From contig JAKIMF020000004.1 of the NCBI GenBank assembly GCA_022605425.2, forward strand, positions 741,501-805,500: a stretch of DNA of 64,000 bases, given 5' to 3'. The notes beneath the pieces were generated by a model. It saw nothing but the letters and a program-made list of their open reading frames with translations, was not told the origin of the DNA and did no database searches. This DNA is from Hamiltosporidium tvaerminnensis. Its lineage: Eukaryota > Microsporidia > Dubosqiidae. Of the stretch, positions 1 to 14,152 are shown piece after piece. The position numbers were made by a program, and so were the translations under genes. Each line of letters begins with the position of its first letter. Position 1 is the first letter of the stretch.

Positions 1-1782
1 TAGGCGATTATAAAGTGCTAATCTTTAGAATATATCGTGAGGATGGTAATCCTATGTCTAATTCGCTATTTATTTCTTTATATTTTTTTCGACGTCTATC
101 GAGCATACCTTATCTTTTTAATGCATAATCTAGCAGATCGTTTAAAAAAACATTTTTTGGGTTGCGAACTGAATAATAAGATTTATTTTATGTGTTTCTT
201 AATCTTTAAAGCCTTTACATATCTTTTTGCATAACTTTATTACTGTAAATTTATTTGCAAAAAGCAAAATATATTATTACCAGAAATATGAACATGAAGA
301 AAAAGAGAAAAACATATTTGTAAGAGATTTTTTAAAGAGCTATTTAAATAAGTTATTTAGAAAACATTTTTTATATATATTTGATGATCAATTGAAAATA
401 TTAACATTGATCTGTATTTTTCGTGTCTCCTGTTGTTTTTTGAAAGCTATGAAAAAATACAACGTACTAAGAGTGGCTTAAATATAATCTTATAGAATTT
501 TAGTAGGGCTTGGAGCCATTTCCGTCACTTTGTATCCTTTAATAGCGCTTTTGCTATATTTACTTACAAAAAAAAGAAGGATTTAAACATTTTTTTCGAT
601 TAATTCATTTTATCTATCATCCTCTTGTTAAAATAGATAGAAGCAAAGCAATATTTTAATATGATGAAGCTTTTCAAGCCTATAAAAATTTTCAAACTCG
701 ATTTTAGTGGAAGGCTTCATATTTTTATTTTTTCTAAGATATTTTTTGTGATCTAAATGTATAAAAAGTATATTTCAATGAAAGATAAAAAAAGCCTGTG
801 CCATAATCCTAACACAAAAAATTAAAGTGAAACTAACTACGTATCTAGTTTTTGAATTTTTACGCTTCAGCTTCATAATCTTGGTAATTTTTCTGAATCC
901 TTGATTGTTTACTCGTTTTCGCAAAAAAATTGGTTTTTGCGATCAAAAATGCATTTAATGTAATTTTTACGTGCCTATATGATCGACTGGTTTTAATATC
1001 TGTTGAATTTTAATTCTCCTTGATTAATATTTAATAGGTTAAGTAATAGGCAATGAGGATGAGGACGCGACATTTATTGGCAAATACGGTGTTTTTTTTG
1101 TCAAAGCTGTTTCTTTTTAAGAACAACAATGGTTGTTTTTCTAATATTCCGCAATTTCTTTTCGTTATTTATTGCTCTCCAAGATAATATCAATTTTCAG
1201 GCTCGATTAAAACATCTTTAGTATAATCGTAAAAATCTAAATTAATATTTGTTATTTAGGTTTCTTCGGTCTTCTTATATTATAACAAATGGTCTATTTT
1301 CAAACGGAATTATTTGTCCATTCGATAAAGTACTTTGTAGGAATGGGGTTAATATCACTATCGAGTATGTTCGTCATGTCGTTTTCTGATTTGGGGTATA
1401 ACCGATCTTTAATGTATCTACAAACAAAATTTAAAAACAGACATATTGTATTATTTATAATGCCGATCTAAAATCAATAAATTTATTTTATAAATACTTA
1501 TCATACATTTTATTGAATTCTTTTTTAGGCCTAAATTCAATTTCCATATAAAATAGTATTACTCGCATTTTGAATTAAACTTAAATTATATTTTTTATGT
1601 AAAAAAGGTTTTGGAAATTCGCTTACTTTTGATACCAAAAGCAATTAAAACTTATTTTCTTTTTCAAAAGTTAGAATTTTTACTTTTGGAACACATTTAA
1701 ACTTTATCGAAGATATTATATAAAACATAATTTTTATCCAGAGAATATACTTTTGAAAATGAAAAGTTTTTTTACTTCAATT
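1..1782. other. AT-rich stretch without a convincing gene
   Basis: Only short open frames of 60-97 codons occur, with no recognisable motif and no CCC start context. The segment ends where the 5'-truncated retrotransposon begins. I see nothing else in it. Confidence 0.6.
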
Positions 1783-4206
1783 TATCAATTGGCTTCCTAA
1801 CTGGAAAGCCGCCGGAATTGATGGGATCTACAATTTTTATATCAAGAAACTTACGACTCTTCACAAGTATCTTTATGATATTGTGAAAGCCATATGTTTT
1901 GAAGGAACACCACAAGCTAATTGGTTTTATCATGGGCTTCGTATCTCATTCCAAAAAGCGTACCACAAAAAGGCTCCGACTATAGGCCAATAACTTGTAT
2001 GTCAAACCTTTACAAGCTGACGACAAAGTGTGTTACAAAAGTTGTTCAGCTTGAGGTGGAGAGGCGAGGGTTACTAGCAGATAATCAATTGGGTGCTGTG
2101 AGAGGTGTGCAAGGAGCGAAAAAGCAGGCCCTGCTAAATGTTTCTCTTAATAAAGAGTATGGAAACAATCTTAAGGCAACATGGATTGATGTCAAAAAAG
2201 CGTTTGTTCAATAGATCATGCTTATTTGACATAAGTCATCGAAAACCTTAATTTACCTGATTGAATCCTGAAATTTATTAAGGTAACAATATCAAAATGG
2301 AAAATTGATATTTCGGTAGGGTCTGAAAAAATTATGAACAAGAAGATTGATAAGGGGATTCTACAGGGAGATAGTTTGTCACCCTTATTGTTTGTGCTGT
2401 GTATGGATCCATTGAGTCGTAAACTCAATGAAGAATACGCAAAGGTGACAATACAAACGGAGGATGCATCCCACTCTACCAATCATCTCTTGTTCATTGA
2501 TGATCTTAAGCTCCTTGCCAAAGATGGAACAACGCTTGAAAAGATGACGGAGGAGGTAAAAATGTTTATGAAAAATATAGGATTAGAAATAAACAGAGAG
2601 AAGTCGGCCACGAATGATTCGTGTTGTGAGAATACTGCTACTCTTCTTGAAGGAATAGGTGTTTACAAATACCTCGGAATAATAGAAGATAGCAGAGGAA
2701 TTCCAACACGTAAATCGTTTGAGGAAGTACAAACCAAACTGATAGCGAGGGTAGAGAGACTTTGCCGCACGAGATTGAATGCAAGAAATTTATTTCAAGC
2801 TATCAATCAACATGCGATATCTCTAATAAACTATCATATAGGTGTACTTCGACTTGAACCTGGCGACTTCTCAAAGTTGGATGACGCAGTACGTGCAGTT
2901 TTAGTAAAGAACAAGATACATCTTCGCCCAGGATGTAAAGAGCGCCTGTACCTTCCCAGAACAGAACTTGGGAGAGGTCTTCATAGTGTTGAGTTCAAAA
3001 GCGAACATATGCTTTTGCAACTCTTGGATATTCTGGAAAAATCTAAAGAAACATCGACCAGAAGAGCAGCAATCCTTAAGGTGGAGAATGATAATAAAAC
3101 CCATCTTGCACTTTTAAAGACTTTTTACAAGTAAAATACGGGATGGCAGAGGAGGTCACTAAAAATAAATTAGATGAAGCTCAACTAGCTAACTTATATA
3201 ACGAAATAGAAAAACGAAAAATACATTCAAAGTTATATAATGCTAGAAACAACGAGCTAGTAAGTGTAAATGACTCCTCAAGATGGTTAAAGAAAGGAAG
3301 TGTAAGACCGCGTGATGAAGCAGTGTTCTGCTATATCCAGGATAGAAACGTATTTTGGGGAGCAGAAGGTGTGTGTCAACACTGCAACACGTCTAGAAAA
3401 ACAGTAGACCATTTAGCAACGAGATGTGAAAAAATGCTTGGTCATGACTATACTAGACGACTCAATGAAGTGGTACGATGTATACATTTGCTCTTGTTAA
3501 ATAAATATAAATTCAAGTCCTCAAAACGAATCAGAAGCCACTCAGTTCATGAAATTCTTGATAATGAGTATGCAGAGATAAGAGTGGACACCAGAATAAA
3601 AACTGATGTCAAAATTCGAAATAACAGACCCGAAATATAAATTTTAGATAAGAAGAAGAATAAGATTACCCTCATTGAAGTAGGAATCACCTCCCAAGAC
3701 TCACTTCAAATAGTTGAAACAGAGAAACTTAGGAAGTATGACCTATTAGCAAATGATCTGGGTCTTATTTACAAGTGTAGTGTTGAGATAATCCCTTATG
3801 TGATAACATGGGACGGTATTGTGACAAAATACCATAAGACTTATCTTAAAAGATTACAAATACCCATAAATGTAGAGGCATACATTCAGTAGTACTTAAG
3901 AAAACAGTCGAAATGATTTCCTTCGATCGACGAAGAGGAATTGAGTCAGGACCAAGTGCCGAAGAGAGCTGGGAGAGAGCGTCATTAAGTGTTATTATAG
4001 GAGCTGAGATGCATAAACAGCCAACATCCCCCTTAAAAGAAGTGAAGAACGAGGAAGATAGTGTTAAACAAGTAAATTCAAAAAATATTTTACCCCTTAT
4101 TTTAGATGACGTAACCAGACCAAAGGAACCGACGATAGACATTAATGATAAGTCGGATGTAGAAAAAGAGAATAAAGTGGTTAAAGTGATGGAAGAAATT
4201 AGTTAA
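1783..4206 (+). pseudogene. Broken reverse transcriptase/endonuclease ORF of retrotransposon copy 1
   Basis: The remnant encodes reverse transcriptase followed by the C-terminal zinc knuckle and restriction-like endonuclease region of an R2-clade polyprotein. Visible motifs are YRPITCMSNLYKLTTK (RT block 2), ATWIDVKKA (block A, around 2180), GILQGDSLSPLLFVLCMDP (block B, around 2355) and LLFIDDLKLLAKD (catalytic block C, around 2490). A Cys-Cys-His-Cys knuckle (CQHC...H...C) lies near 3375-3435. The frame is broken near 1940, again at about 2200 where part of the block A Tyr-Asp is lost, and near 3130. There are stops at 3638-3640 and 3890-3892. The endonuclease region reads R-P-E-I before the first of those stops, where R2-type elements normally have R-P-D. 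It cannot make a working protein. Confidence 0.85.
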
Positions 4207-4248
4207 ACGAGAGAAAATTTGTTAACCCAGAATTTTATTAAATAAATA
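1783..4248 (+). mobile_element. 5'-truncated R2/R4-like non-LTR retrotransposon (copy 1)
   Basis: This is a shorter, older-looking relative of the element at 40108-43920 on the other strand, and the two align almost throughout. Similarity begins abruptly near 1783, inside the region just before the reverse transcriptase domain, so the 5' end was lost, as is usual after incomplete target-primed reverse transcription. The 3' end is the same terminal block as in the other copy (AACCCAGAATTTTATTAAAT, about 4224-4243). Base composition is clearly less AT-rich than the flanks. No target-site duplication was found, and there is no rRNA gene beside it although many R2-type elements are rDNA-specific. 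Confidence 0.85.
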
Positions 4249-7200
4249 ATTCTTTCTTACATGTTAAGGTTTATGATAAAACTAATATTTGAAAGGAAAT
4301 TTTTAAATGTTATAGTTTTGATTTGGCTTCTCGGGAATTTTATGATAAATAACGAAATGGTTATATTAAGTCGTCGAAATCCAAATTTAGGTCGCCAAAT
4401 ATGTTTTTATGATAGTCTCGCAACCAGAAACGACTTATTGCCTGGAAGTTTTATATCGTTTTATTTTCTCTAGAACAATTGGATTTTACTCTGTATATGA
4501 TACGTAAATGTCATAGATTTAATTGTATAAACGGTGTATATTGTTTCTGTAAATTATGAATTAAACAATTTAATACAGTAATTCGGATTTTACTTCTTCA
4601 AGTCATTAAGATATATAATTTGCACAAAAATCATAACGGAGTTATATTTATGTTTTGTGTTTATTGTAAAAAATCAAGTTTTTAACATATATTAAAGTAA
4701 AATTAATTATATTTTTTGAGTATCTACCAATTAAAATAACTTACTGTGGTTTCTTTACTCTCTGCAAATGAAATAAAAAAACTTTCGAATTATAATTTGG
4801 TTTAGAATCAATAGCGATCTACTTCTTTAACATTCATTGATAGAATTAAAAAAAAAATTAAGATTACATTTTTGGAAACTAAAAATACATTTATTTTACA
4901 ACGAATGTGGTTGTAACTTTAATTAAAAAATTTTATATTCTTCATAAACAGGAAACCTAAGACATGTCTGACATAGAGCAAACTACCTCAATTAAAATTA
5001 AAAATATCTTTAGATTCTAAATCCAAACTTCGAAAAAAAAATATTTGAATCATATATACATAAGGCTATTTGAACAAACTTCTTTGCTCGCATCTATTGC
5101 TATTTTGTTCATGTGTTTCGATAACACTATCATAAGAACTCAATCTATGATTTAAAATATAAGATTTCTATTAATTCATCGGACTCAACAGAAAAATCAT
5201 AATGAAAATTGAAACTTGGGGATTAACCCGAATATAAAGATTTTTAAACTATAAATATGTTAGTTTTCATAATTTTTGACAATTATATTGTAAAAAGCCT
5301 AGAAAGAAAAAATATTGAATAAACGCATTTAAATTGTTTAGAAGGCTAAATTTAAGAGCATAGATTTATGAAAAAAAACTATAGCAATCCTCATATCAAC
5401 CAAAGATCGAAAAAAAAGATAATTAATAAAGTAAAAATTTCAGAAACCAATGTTTTATATGTCTAAAACATTTTATACCGTTAAACACTTATTTACTCTG
5501 TTACATTACGACTCTTTAAGAACGCTAAATTTGTCAGCTATAAACTTTCGTAATTGAAGATTAATATAGTCTCATCTTCGTTCATTTAAGGCATAGTAAA
5601 CGAGATTATTTTTTACATCATATCGCCATAAGGTTTCAAACAACCCGAAAAAAGCTGATTTTAGGGTGTCTACAGATGATCCTCCTTTTTATACGTCTGA
5701 TTTATGTTATTTTTTCGAGATTACCTAGGTTCGAGCAGTGGTTATTTAAACTTGATATGCCGCTTAAGATTCTAGTATAAAAATCTAAATTCAAGATTAT
5801 TCATTGTCTCTGCTCACTATTTTGGCTTAGTGCTGGGCTATATGTTCTCAGTAAGATATTTCGTCTATACGCCTAATATGCGCCACATAGGATTCTTCAA
5901 ATCTACGATATTAGCGTATATAAATCGGCCCAATAAAGGCTGTTATATTATTTTCTTATTTTTTAATCGGAAAGGTCGATGACTTTGAATTTGTCGCAAT
6001 TTAAAAATTGTGATACTTCTGCGCCTTTTTATTATTTTATTTACGAACACTTATCGTTATAATTTGCCAGAAAAACTCCTAGATATTGAAAAAAGATGTG
6101 CTTCAAAACGATATCCATATACTTGTTAGCTCATATATAAATTTTTCATTCTTTAGAGTCTCTCTGTGTTTTTCATTACTTCAATTAATGAGAATACTAT
6201 ATTAGGATATTCATCTATGATTTTACAGATATTCGGTCAGTGATTTTCTCCTTATTTTTGATAACGATATTATCCATATGCTCTAACATAGTACTTTGCT
6301 CTTGTAGAGTTTCTAAGAATGATTTGCTATGTTTTTATACCCCATTTTCAACAGCTGAGGTAGAAACCAAAGAACGGCGCATATATTTGTACAATCCACG
6401 ACTCGTTTCAAAATCTTTTGAATCGTTTCTGCTATCAGAATAGTTTTATTGCATAACACAAATATGACTTGCAAATTTATTCGGAAATCTTCGGTTTTGT
6501 TATTTTCATAGAGTAATAGAGCTAAAACTTTTTTTTGCTTACTTATTGACAATTATTTGCCAGTGAACTTTTTGATTATATATATAAATTTGGTGAAAGA
6601 CAATATAAAATAAATCTTTGGTTGATAATTGATTATGTTTTTTCAAACTTCTTAATACTCAAGAAAATTTTTTTGTGTATGACTTTAGAGCTTTGCCGAT
6701 GGCTTGATAATATTTAATAATGAAATGTATAATTTATGTTTGCTGCAAATTTAAGCATATTGATGGTTGAGTTTGGTTTCCATCACTAGCATCTTTTCTG
6801 GCAAACAAAAAATTTTCATAAAAAGACATATTTATTAAAAACTTGCGTATATATATTTCTACTGGATTAAAAAAATAAATTATCTTTATTATTATATCAC
6901 ATCATATCAATGTCAAATCAGTCATGGTAAATCACATAATAAAGTAATATATTATATATGATCCAACTGGCTTGCTTTATGGGGCTAATTTACAACATTG
7001 ATCAACATCAGTCTATAAAATCGAAACAAAGCTTGTTTTCTTTTAATATTGAGGCCGTTTTTTATTCCTATACTTTTAGAATTAGAAAAACGTTTCTTTA
7101 TACGCCCCCTTCCATCTTCGATGTATCGGCGTTCATTAGATAATACCAGTTTGCTTTGTCTTATAGAGAAAAATTAACCGCTTTGTTGTAATATTTTGAT

Positions 7201-9436
7201 TTGTATGATTTATTTTGTTTAGAGTTTTGTTTATATTGTCAAAAACTCAAGATTTTTTCTCACTTTTTGAGAGTTACGGTTAGAAGAGTCCCCAATACAA
7301 TCTACTCATAGATTCGACACTTATTCCGAATATAGCAAATATTTCTTAGAATAGCTTCGTAAGAATATATCTATTCGGTAAACCCTTTCTCGTAATTTTA
7401 ATACTGTACTTAATTATTCTACTCCTCTTTTAATTCTCGGTTTCCAGGATAAACGACTGGAAATTTTCCAATTTCTTCTTTTTATTCGTTGTAACTCGGA
7501 ATAATAGGAAATTAGCCTATATACAATGTGGTTCATATCTCCCCAAAATGTCAACAATGATTTACGCATTTATTTCATATAATCATTGCCAACGAGATAA
7601 TTTTTAGTGGTTATCCTCTCTCTACTCCCAATTGTAATATATGCCTAAATTTATTTATTAGTTTATTTAAGGTTTTCCACTTATTTGCAGCATCATGGAT
7701 TTTAGAATTTTCTTAATCGTTCCAAATACGTGTTCCGTTGGTCTTGGCGATTAGAAATAAAAATTTTTCTGATTCCTTGTCTTCTTCATCAATTATTGCT
7801 TGCATGGTTCTCGCTCAGGAAATGCAACTTGTAGTTTATTTCAAACCAACGTTGTCTGCATTTTGTAATTCAAAATTTATTATTTATTTGGTTTTTTTTT
7901 ATTTTGATTTTAACCCTTTTGGTGTAACTTTAAATCGTAAGCTTTCGCTGCTATGTTAAAAAATTTTCAGGGTAATTTATACTTTTTGGATATTTTACAA
8001 GAATTTGCTTTAAGCCTGTCTTTCTTCTTTTTGGCAGTCAAAATATCTTAAATAGTGTCTTTTTTCATGTTAATAGAATACGCTATATTCTTTTGCAACA
8101 TTTCATGATTATAGGATGATAATCTGCTTTGAATTTTATTATTTGTTCGTTGTTACATTTCTTCATTTAATATATATCTTAAATTCACGGTTTAATTATC
8201 TAGTCTATATGGCGTCAGATTATCTAGAGATTTCAAAGTTGAACTATGTATGTCTCTGTAAGGACACATTTACTATAAAAATAATATTTTTGCTGGTAAA
8301 AAGGGTCAATCAGTCAAAATTATTCGTCGTTCGTGTTTTTATTTAAGATTTCTTTTCTAACATTTAGCATTGAGATTTTTTTTCTTTCCCAATATGTATT
8401 CAAGCCCCCTGATACCTTTAAGTAATTTTTCGATTCATCAAAATATTTGTCTAGCAGATAGTGAAAGCTAGCTTCTTCGCATAATTTATTTCTTTAGTTG
8501 CTTTCAAATGCGCAAATTGCCGTAAAATAAAGACTTACTTTTTAATCGTATTCGGATCAGGATTCCACTTATTCCCCTAAAACTCTTAACAGAATGGATT
8601 AGGTTGCCGTCTGGATAAATGCTGTACCTAGCTTAATGAGTGCGTTGTTTCGGCTCTAAAATATTGTGTATATTTGGTGCTGAGCATAGTATTCCTTTCT
8701 AGTGAATGCTTTGTAACGATAAAAAGTCTAGTTCATCTTTCTTGGTTCAAATATCAAAATATGCAGAGTACCTGGCAAATGGGGTGTCGACACAAATAAT
8801 TCTCCATGCTTTGCTTTTTTATTTTTCAACTTATATGTTCGATAATAGTTTCTTCAGGCTTGTATCGACTAAGTTTTGCTAATATTTCATTTAATATTGG
8901 TGTTTTTAAGGTAACGGCTTCTGATCGACACTCAATCCATCTGTTCTCATCCGTGCTCGTAACGGAAATGACATAGTTTCTTTAACCGATACCAACATAT
9001 AATTAACAACATAAATGTTTTTTTATTATTTACAAAACTATGGTTTTTAAGAATATTTCCAGGAATAAATGTATGCGAATGAGTAATAAATTTATTTATG
9101 ATTTAAAATTTCTTACTAAGTCAAATGTTAGAACAAAAAATGTACAGTTTCTTTTCCTTGAGGTTTTTTCGCAGCTTTGCATTTTTTTAACGCATTTGTT
9201 ATGAACGCAGATTGTCGAAAATTTAAATAGATAAGAAAATTTAACTTTTTGTGGTTTTTTTGATAGAAAACGAAAAAAAAAGGCTTTTAAAAGTGAAACA
9301 ATACTGGTCTTAAAATAAAAGGTTTCATTTTTAGATTCGATTTATTAAATCTTAAAATTGAGTCGAAAAATTCACAGTAAGAAAGAAAAAAATATCATTT
9401 CGTAGCTATAAAATTCATAAAAATAAAATTTAGATT
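4249..9436. other. Long gene desert
   Basis: About 5 kb with no frame longer than about 80 codons and no recognisable domain. Parts around 7.2-9.0 kb are less homopolymeric and contain more C and G than the flanks, so this could be a heavily decayed mobile element. I could not identify a protein motif on either strand. Confidence 0.5.
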
Positions 9437-10635
9437 CAGCTGATTTCAGATGGCTGATTTTCTATATTTCTATTTCCCTTTTTTTCTTCATAATCTATTA
9501 TATTATGCATCAATTTAACAGCAATATTTCGAAATGAACTTCCCAATGGCTCCAAACTGTACCACTCCAAAATAATTTTTGAGATAGTTTCTTCTAAACA
9601 TTTATATAATGAAACGCTATATTACCAGTCAACAACTCTTAGTAATCCGGATGAATCATTAAACTTATAAACATAACCATTTGGCTCCAAATATACATAC
9701 TTAAAAAAAAATTGGCCAGACAATCAGCCATTATACTATCATTTTTATATATTTCACCTAAAACAAATTCTTTTATATTGTTTTTAATTCATTCATGACT
9801 GGTATCGGCGAATTTTCTTCTAAATAATAAATTTTTTTTAACATCATTAGATCGTAATTTGGAATAGTCGTTAAAAATCTTTTTTTTTAACTCTTCGCAC
9901 CTTAAATAACCATTTTCTTTAACACCATTTAGAATTATTGAATTCAATATGTTTTCTTAGCCCAACATTTTCTTCATCGTTTAGTGGTTCGATATGAGTT
10001 TTAGCATATAATAGGCTCGGTAAAATTGATTTGATAAATAAATCGGAATTACACAAAGATTCTACAAGAGAAATAAACAATAATCGATCGTTTATCAGTT
10101 CATTTTCAATTCGAAGCATCATTTTGATCAGCGCTGAATCTATTAAATCGCAAAAAAAAAACACTTGGTATGTTATATTGGGTAATTTAGATATCGAATC
10201 GCCAAATATTTCATCATTGTATTTGAATCTTAGGCCCGACCAACTATTCTCAAAGTTTAATTCACAATCTTCTTTTATACTTTCATCTAGACCATTATCC
10301 GAATCTAATTTCTCCATGAATTTTTCTTTAACCATCTTTTTTCTTCTATTTTCGATATTTTCATCATCGCAAGAATAAAAATAGTAATATGAAAAATAAA
10401 ATGAAATGGCTTTTTTAATGTAGGTTTTTGGAAAAGACCTTTCATCTTCGGGCAAATTTTCTATTTTAGTTGGCGGATTTGATGTAGAAATAGTGCTTGT
10501 AATATAGAACGTACAATAAAAAACCGGTGTCATCATTCTCGCTGTTATAAATTTACTAGGAAAGACTGGATGGCTCCAACTAGAAACCTTTTTAAGTTGC
10601 AACAAAAGATCTAAAACTAATAAAATTATTCGCAT
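9437..10635 (-). pseudogene. Broken member of a secreted protein family (relative of 34278-35423)
   Basis: The N-terminal 238 codons (10635 to 9919) are open and start with a hydrophobic signal-like segment (MRIILLVLDLLLQL). The start ATGCGAATA is preceded by ATCC. Blocks shared with the intact paralogue include AISFYFSYYYFY, the K-R-R-K-M-V-K-E-K stretch near residue 105, and L-L-Y-A-K-T-H-I near residue 210. After the stop at 9919 the rest of the family sequence is still readable in other frames. It includes a CEEL block near 9890 and a C-terminal block ending near 9440. At least two frameshifts are therefore present. The function of the family is unknown. The signal peptide suggests export to the host interface, which is inference. 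Confidence 0.75.
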
Positions 10636-12389
10636 GGATAAGAAATTTTAATAATTTAAAAAATCAAATATTTTTCAAAACCTTTTTTGAAAAATATTTT
10701 CTAAATTTTTTTAATATATCTTAAAATGGTAAATTATATTAAAAAAATTTTGCAAAAATTTTGCATTGTAACTTTCTAAAAATTTAAGAAAGGTAAGTTA
10801 GTCCAGATTAGATCTCATTTAACAAATTTGTTTTCTTGATCAGCTTTTTTTATACAAAAACTATGCTTTATAATAAATTCATTTAGCTATTGAATTTAAT
10901 CATATCAACGGTTTTATATTGAGTCTAGTCAACTATTATGCCTCTTTTATTCCCTTTTTACTCAATAGTTTTATATTTCCAGAAAATATAATATATTTTA
11001 TAAATTTCTAAATATTGTTTTTTTGTGGTATATGCATACCCCAGTAATTTTTTGAGGTCAAATAAAAAAAGAACTCGTATAATTTATAAAAAAAAATCTC
11101 GAAATAATTTAATGAATCTATGAAATTATAGAATAAATTTCGATTTTCTAGTCTTTAGCAGACATTTTTAACAAAAACGAGCTAAAGAATTAAAATGAGG
11201 TTATAAGTTCTCGCAAAAGACCCAGTGCAATTTCTGTCTAACACGTACAATTTATAAAATTTTTTTTTTCGACAAGAACCCTCACTTTCCCATCTAATTG
11301 GAGTCATTTCTCATTTAAATTATACATTTTTACTATTTATACCTCAATTGTGTTTTAACATGATATTTAAACACATAAATATTATTTATATAATTCAGTA
11401 ATGCCCTGACGACGACGACGACTCACCTCTAAATGTTTAATTAGTTAAAAGAATATAAGACACCAATAAGAATGCTCCAATCAAGAAAAGAGTCTTAATA
11501 TTTCTTCATAAAACTTACACAACCAATAATAGTGAGTAAACTGAACATAAAACAATTAAAAAGATCCTATTGGTTCAAAAAATTTTGAAATAAAATTCTT
11601 AAATTTTCTTCTATACTGTATTAATATAGATAGAAAAACAAGACAGATTTGTTTTTTTTAATTTTCCTAAAGTTTTCATTCCTGAAAAAAAATTAAATCA
11701 ATTTGTTCTGATTTCTTTTCTACGAATTTACAGTTGCATAAAAAATTTTATGATACAATTGATGCTTTTCTAGCATTCTTCTGTTTAATATATTTATATT
11801 CTCAATAATAATTGCACAAAACAATTTCACTTGAATAGCTTCGTGGAACTTTTTTATACTTGATCAAAATTAAAGATTTTTAATTAAAATAACTGAGAAT
11901 TTACACAATGAATAAACAAATCCAATATATTATTAAAAATCACAGTTTTTCAAATCAATAAAAAACTTCACAACAATAAATTTTTTCGAGAAAAGAACAG
12001 AATTGAATGAAAATAGGTTGCACGTGAAAAAACTAAATATAAAACGCCGAGCTGAAGTTTTCAAAAATTGAACTTAAATGAAAAAGGAGAAGAGAAATAG
12101 GCTGGTTAATAACGCTTAAGTTTTTGTTTGGTAAATTTCTCAAAACGGGTAATAATTTCTAAATGAGAGACTAAAAAAGGTTTGAAAGAAACCAGGTGAG
12201 GCTATGAAATTTTTATTGAAAAGGTTAAGAAACTAGAGCTGGATAATAGATTTTAAGCTTATTTACGGCATTTTTTTTTTATAAATGTGAAAGAAAGTTT
12301 GTTTCTAGAGCTTAACGTCTAGTATTTCTGTAATTGTATTTAACTAAAAATATGAAAAACACTTCTTTAAAAATGAAAGTACGAACTTT
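10636..12389. other. AT-rich intergenic region
   Basis: No gene is supported. The only distinct features are a short GAC-type microsatellite near 11407-11421 and long A/T homopolymers. The first 200 bases would be the upstream region of the broken minus-strand gene. Confidence 0.5.
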
Positions 12390-13113
12390 ATAAAGATTTC
12401 ATTAAAAAAATCACTAATTTTTAAACCGTTTGCACGCGTTACATTGTTTTTATGGCATCACCATGTTCTACGTCAAACGTAATAAGCTGCTTTCACGTTT
12501 TTTCTATCGATCACCCTAAAATATTCTTATCCGTATTATTCCATCTAAAAAGTAAAATAAATTTAATAAATAGGCAATTCAGTTGCCCGGAGTTCGTTAA
12601 TCTTCTTGCTTAGAGTTGATATTAGTTCAAACTCCACACCCTTCACCAAAGACTACCCCAAATCCAGACTTACTTTATGAATCTATCTAATGACTTCTAG
12701 CTGAGAATATTTCGGCTACTTACATTCGCTCACCTTAGACAGTGCAATGCCATACCAACAGATATAACCCGCTGCTTATCTTTTCTGGCTTTGAAGCGGT
12801 TTTTTTATTTGTTTCCCAGACACTAAGTCTTCTAAGCCGAGTGAACAAGGCTAGATTTCCTAGATATTACATGGAAATTACCTATAAGCTCTGCCGCAGT
12901 CTGCAATCTAGTTACATAACAAACCACAAAGAAAACTGTAGAAAAAACTTCTTTATTTCGTAGACCGTCTCCTCCTCATACAAAATTTCCAATAAAAAAC
13001 CGAAAATGTAGTGTGGTTTTATTCATCAAAAATCCAAACAATGATCCTCACACCAGTTTCACATACTCAATTCCAAACAGAAAGTTTTTATGTGGTTATA
13101 CTCTCTCCACTTT
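12390..13113 (-). mobile_element. 0.7-kb dispersed retroposon, subfamily B, minus-strand copy
   Basis: The sequence is the reverse complement of the copy at 14153-14867, to which it is nearly identical over most of its length. It is more distantly related to the copies at 15499, 22694, 43966 and 48943. The 5' end is near 13113 (CCACT on the plus strand), and the 3' end is blurred near 12390. It carries no long coding frame; the small open frame shared by both subfamily B copies is simply part of the repeat. The body is less AT-rich than its surroundings. Confidence 0.75.
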
Positions 13114-14152
13114 TTTACCATTATATAACGAATTTGTTATAATATTCATATTAAAATAAAATCTTTAAATAAACACACTTTATTTAATATAAAGTTCCAA
13201 TGATTTTAAAAACAATGTACTACTTCGAATTTTAATCAATGATTCTTACTAAAAATCAATTCTTAACTGAACCATACAGCTTAAAGCTATTGTTAAAATT
13301 ATGTTTTGTTTTGAACCTTTTAAATTTGATCATAAATTTTAATTTGTTTTTTATGAATATATGGTTTTGATACAGATTTTTTTGAAATGTTAACACAATA
13401 ATAAGAAAAATTTTGATGTTCTCTAGATATTGAAAGGTAAAAACTGTTTTTATCGGAGTATATTGTACTTCTCAAAGAAATAGAACTACAAATAGCTTTT
13501 TTAAACTACTCAACATTCTATTTACAATAATTTGCATATAGAAATTCTTTGTTTTTCTCCAAATAGCTCCAAAAAATATTTTCTGACAACAATAAGATTT
13601 CGAATATACTTTATTTTGCCTAAAACCGTCTCTTATATTTCAAATAGTTCTTCTGGCTACCTATTTTTTCAAACGAATAAAAGCAATTGTTGTTTAATTA
13701 GCAATCTCAAGTGTTTAATAAAGTCTGCTGTAATTTCATCTAAAAAAACATGGATTGCTCTGCTGGCATCATATGGGAATTCAAATTTTTATCCCTAAAT
13801 GATATAAATTTTACATCGGTTTCCCTTTTGGGGTTTCAATTATATTGAAAAAATATTCGGAATATTTCTTGTGCCAAACGGAAAAGCGGAAACAAATCTT
13901 TCCTAAAAAAAGTACTGTTCCATTAAGCGCTCCACTACGAACAGAACATGATTTAATCGAATATTTTTGTCCTGAAGAAAATGCTCCTCTAAGTCAATGT
14001 CGTTTTTTATTTGCAATTTGGAGATTTTGACAAATGTCTTTCAAAGTTAAAATGTATCATATAAATAGAAAATTTATTTACTTTCAACTTGGAAAAATTC
14101 TAAAGCTATTTAATATTTATTTAAATCCTATATATTTTGTAATATTTATGAC
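13114..14152. other. Spacer between two inverted retroposon copies
   Basis: About 1 kb of AT-rich DNA between the 5' ends of two opposed 0.7-kb elements. Two open frames of 88 and 61 codons (13532-13798 and 13845-14030, plus strand) show no recognisable domain and I do not call them genes. Confidence 0.5.

Noticed and set aside
37-481. Two overlapping open frames of 65 and 84 codons
   Set aside because: Their composition is like AT-rich background. They have no CCC start context, no motif, and nothing similar elsewhere.
5725-5745. GGTTCGAGC resembling a tRNA T-loop
   Set aside because: No matching acceptor, anticodon or D-arm could be drawn around it.
12742-12963. Open frame of 73 codons repeated at 14522-14325
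   Set aside because: The identical protein is explained by both frames lying in two copies of the same non-coding retroposon.
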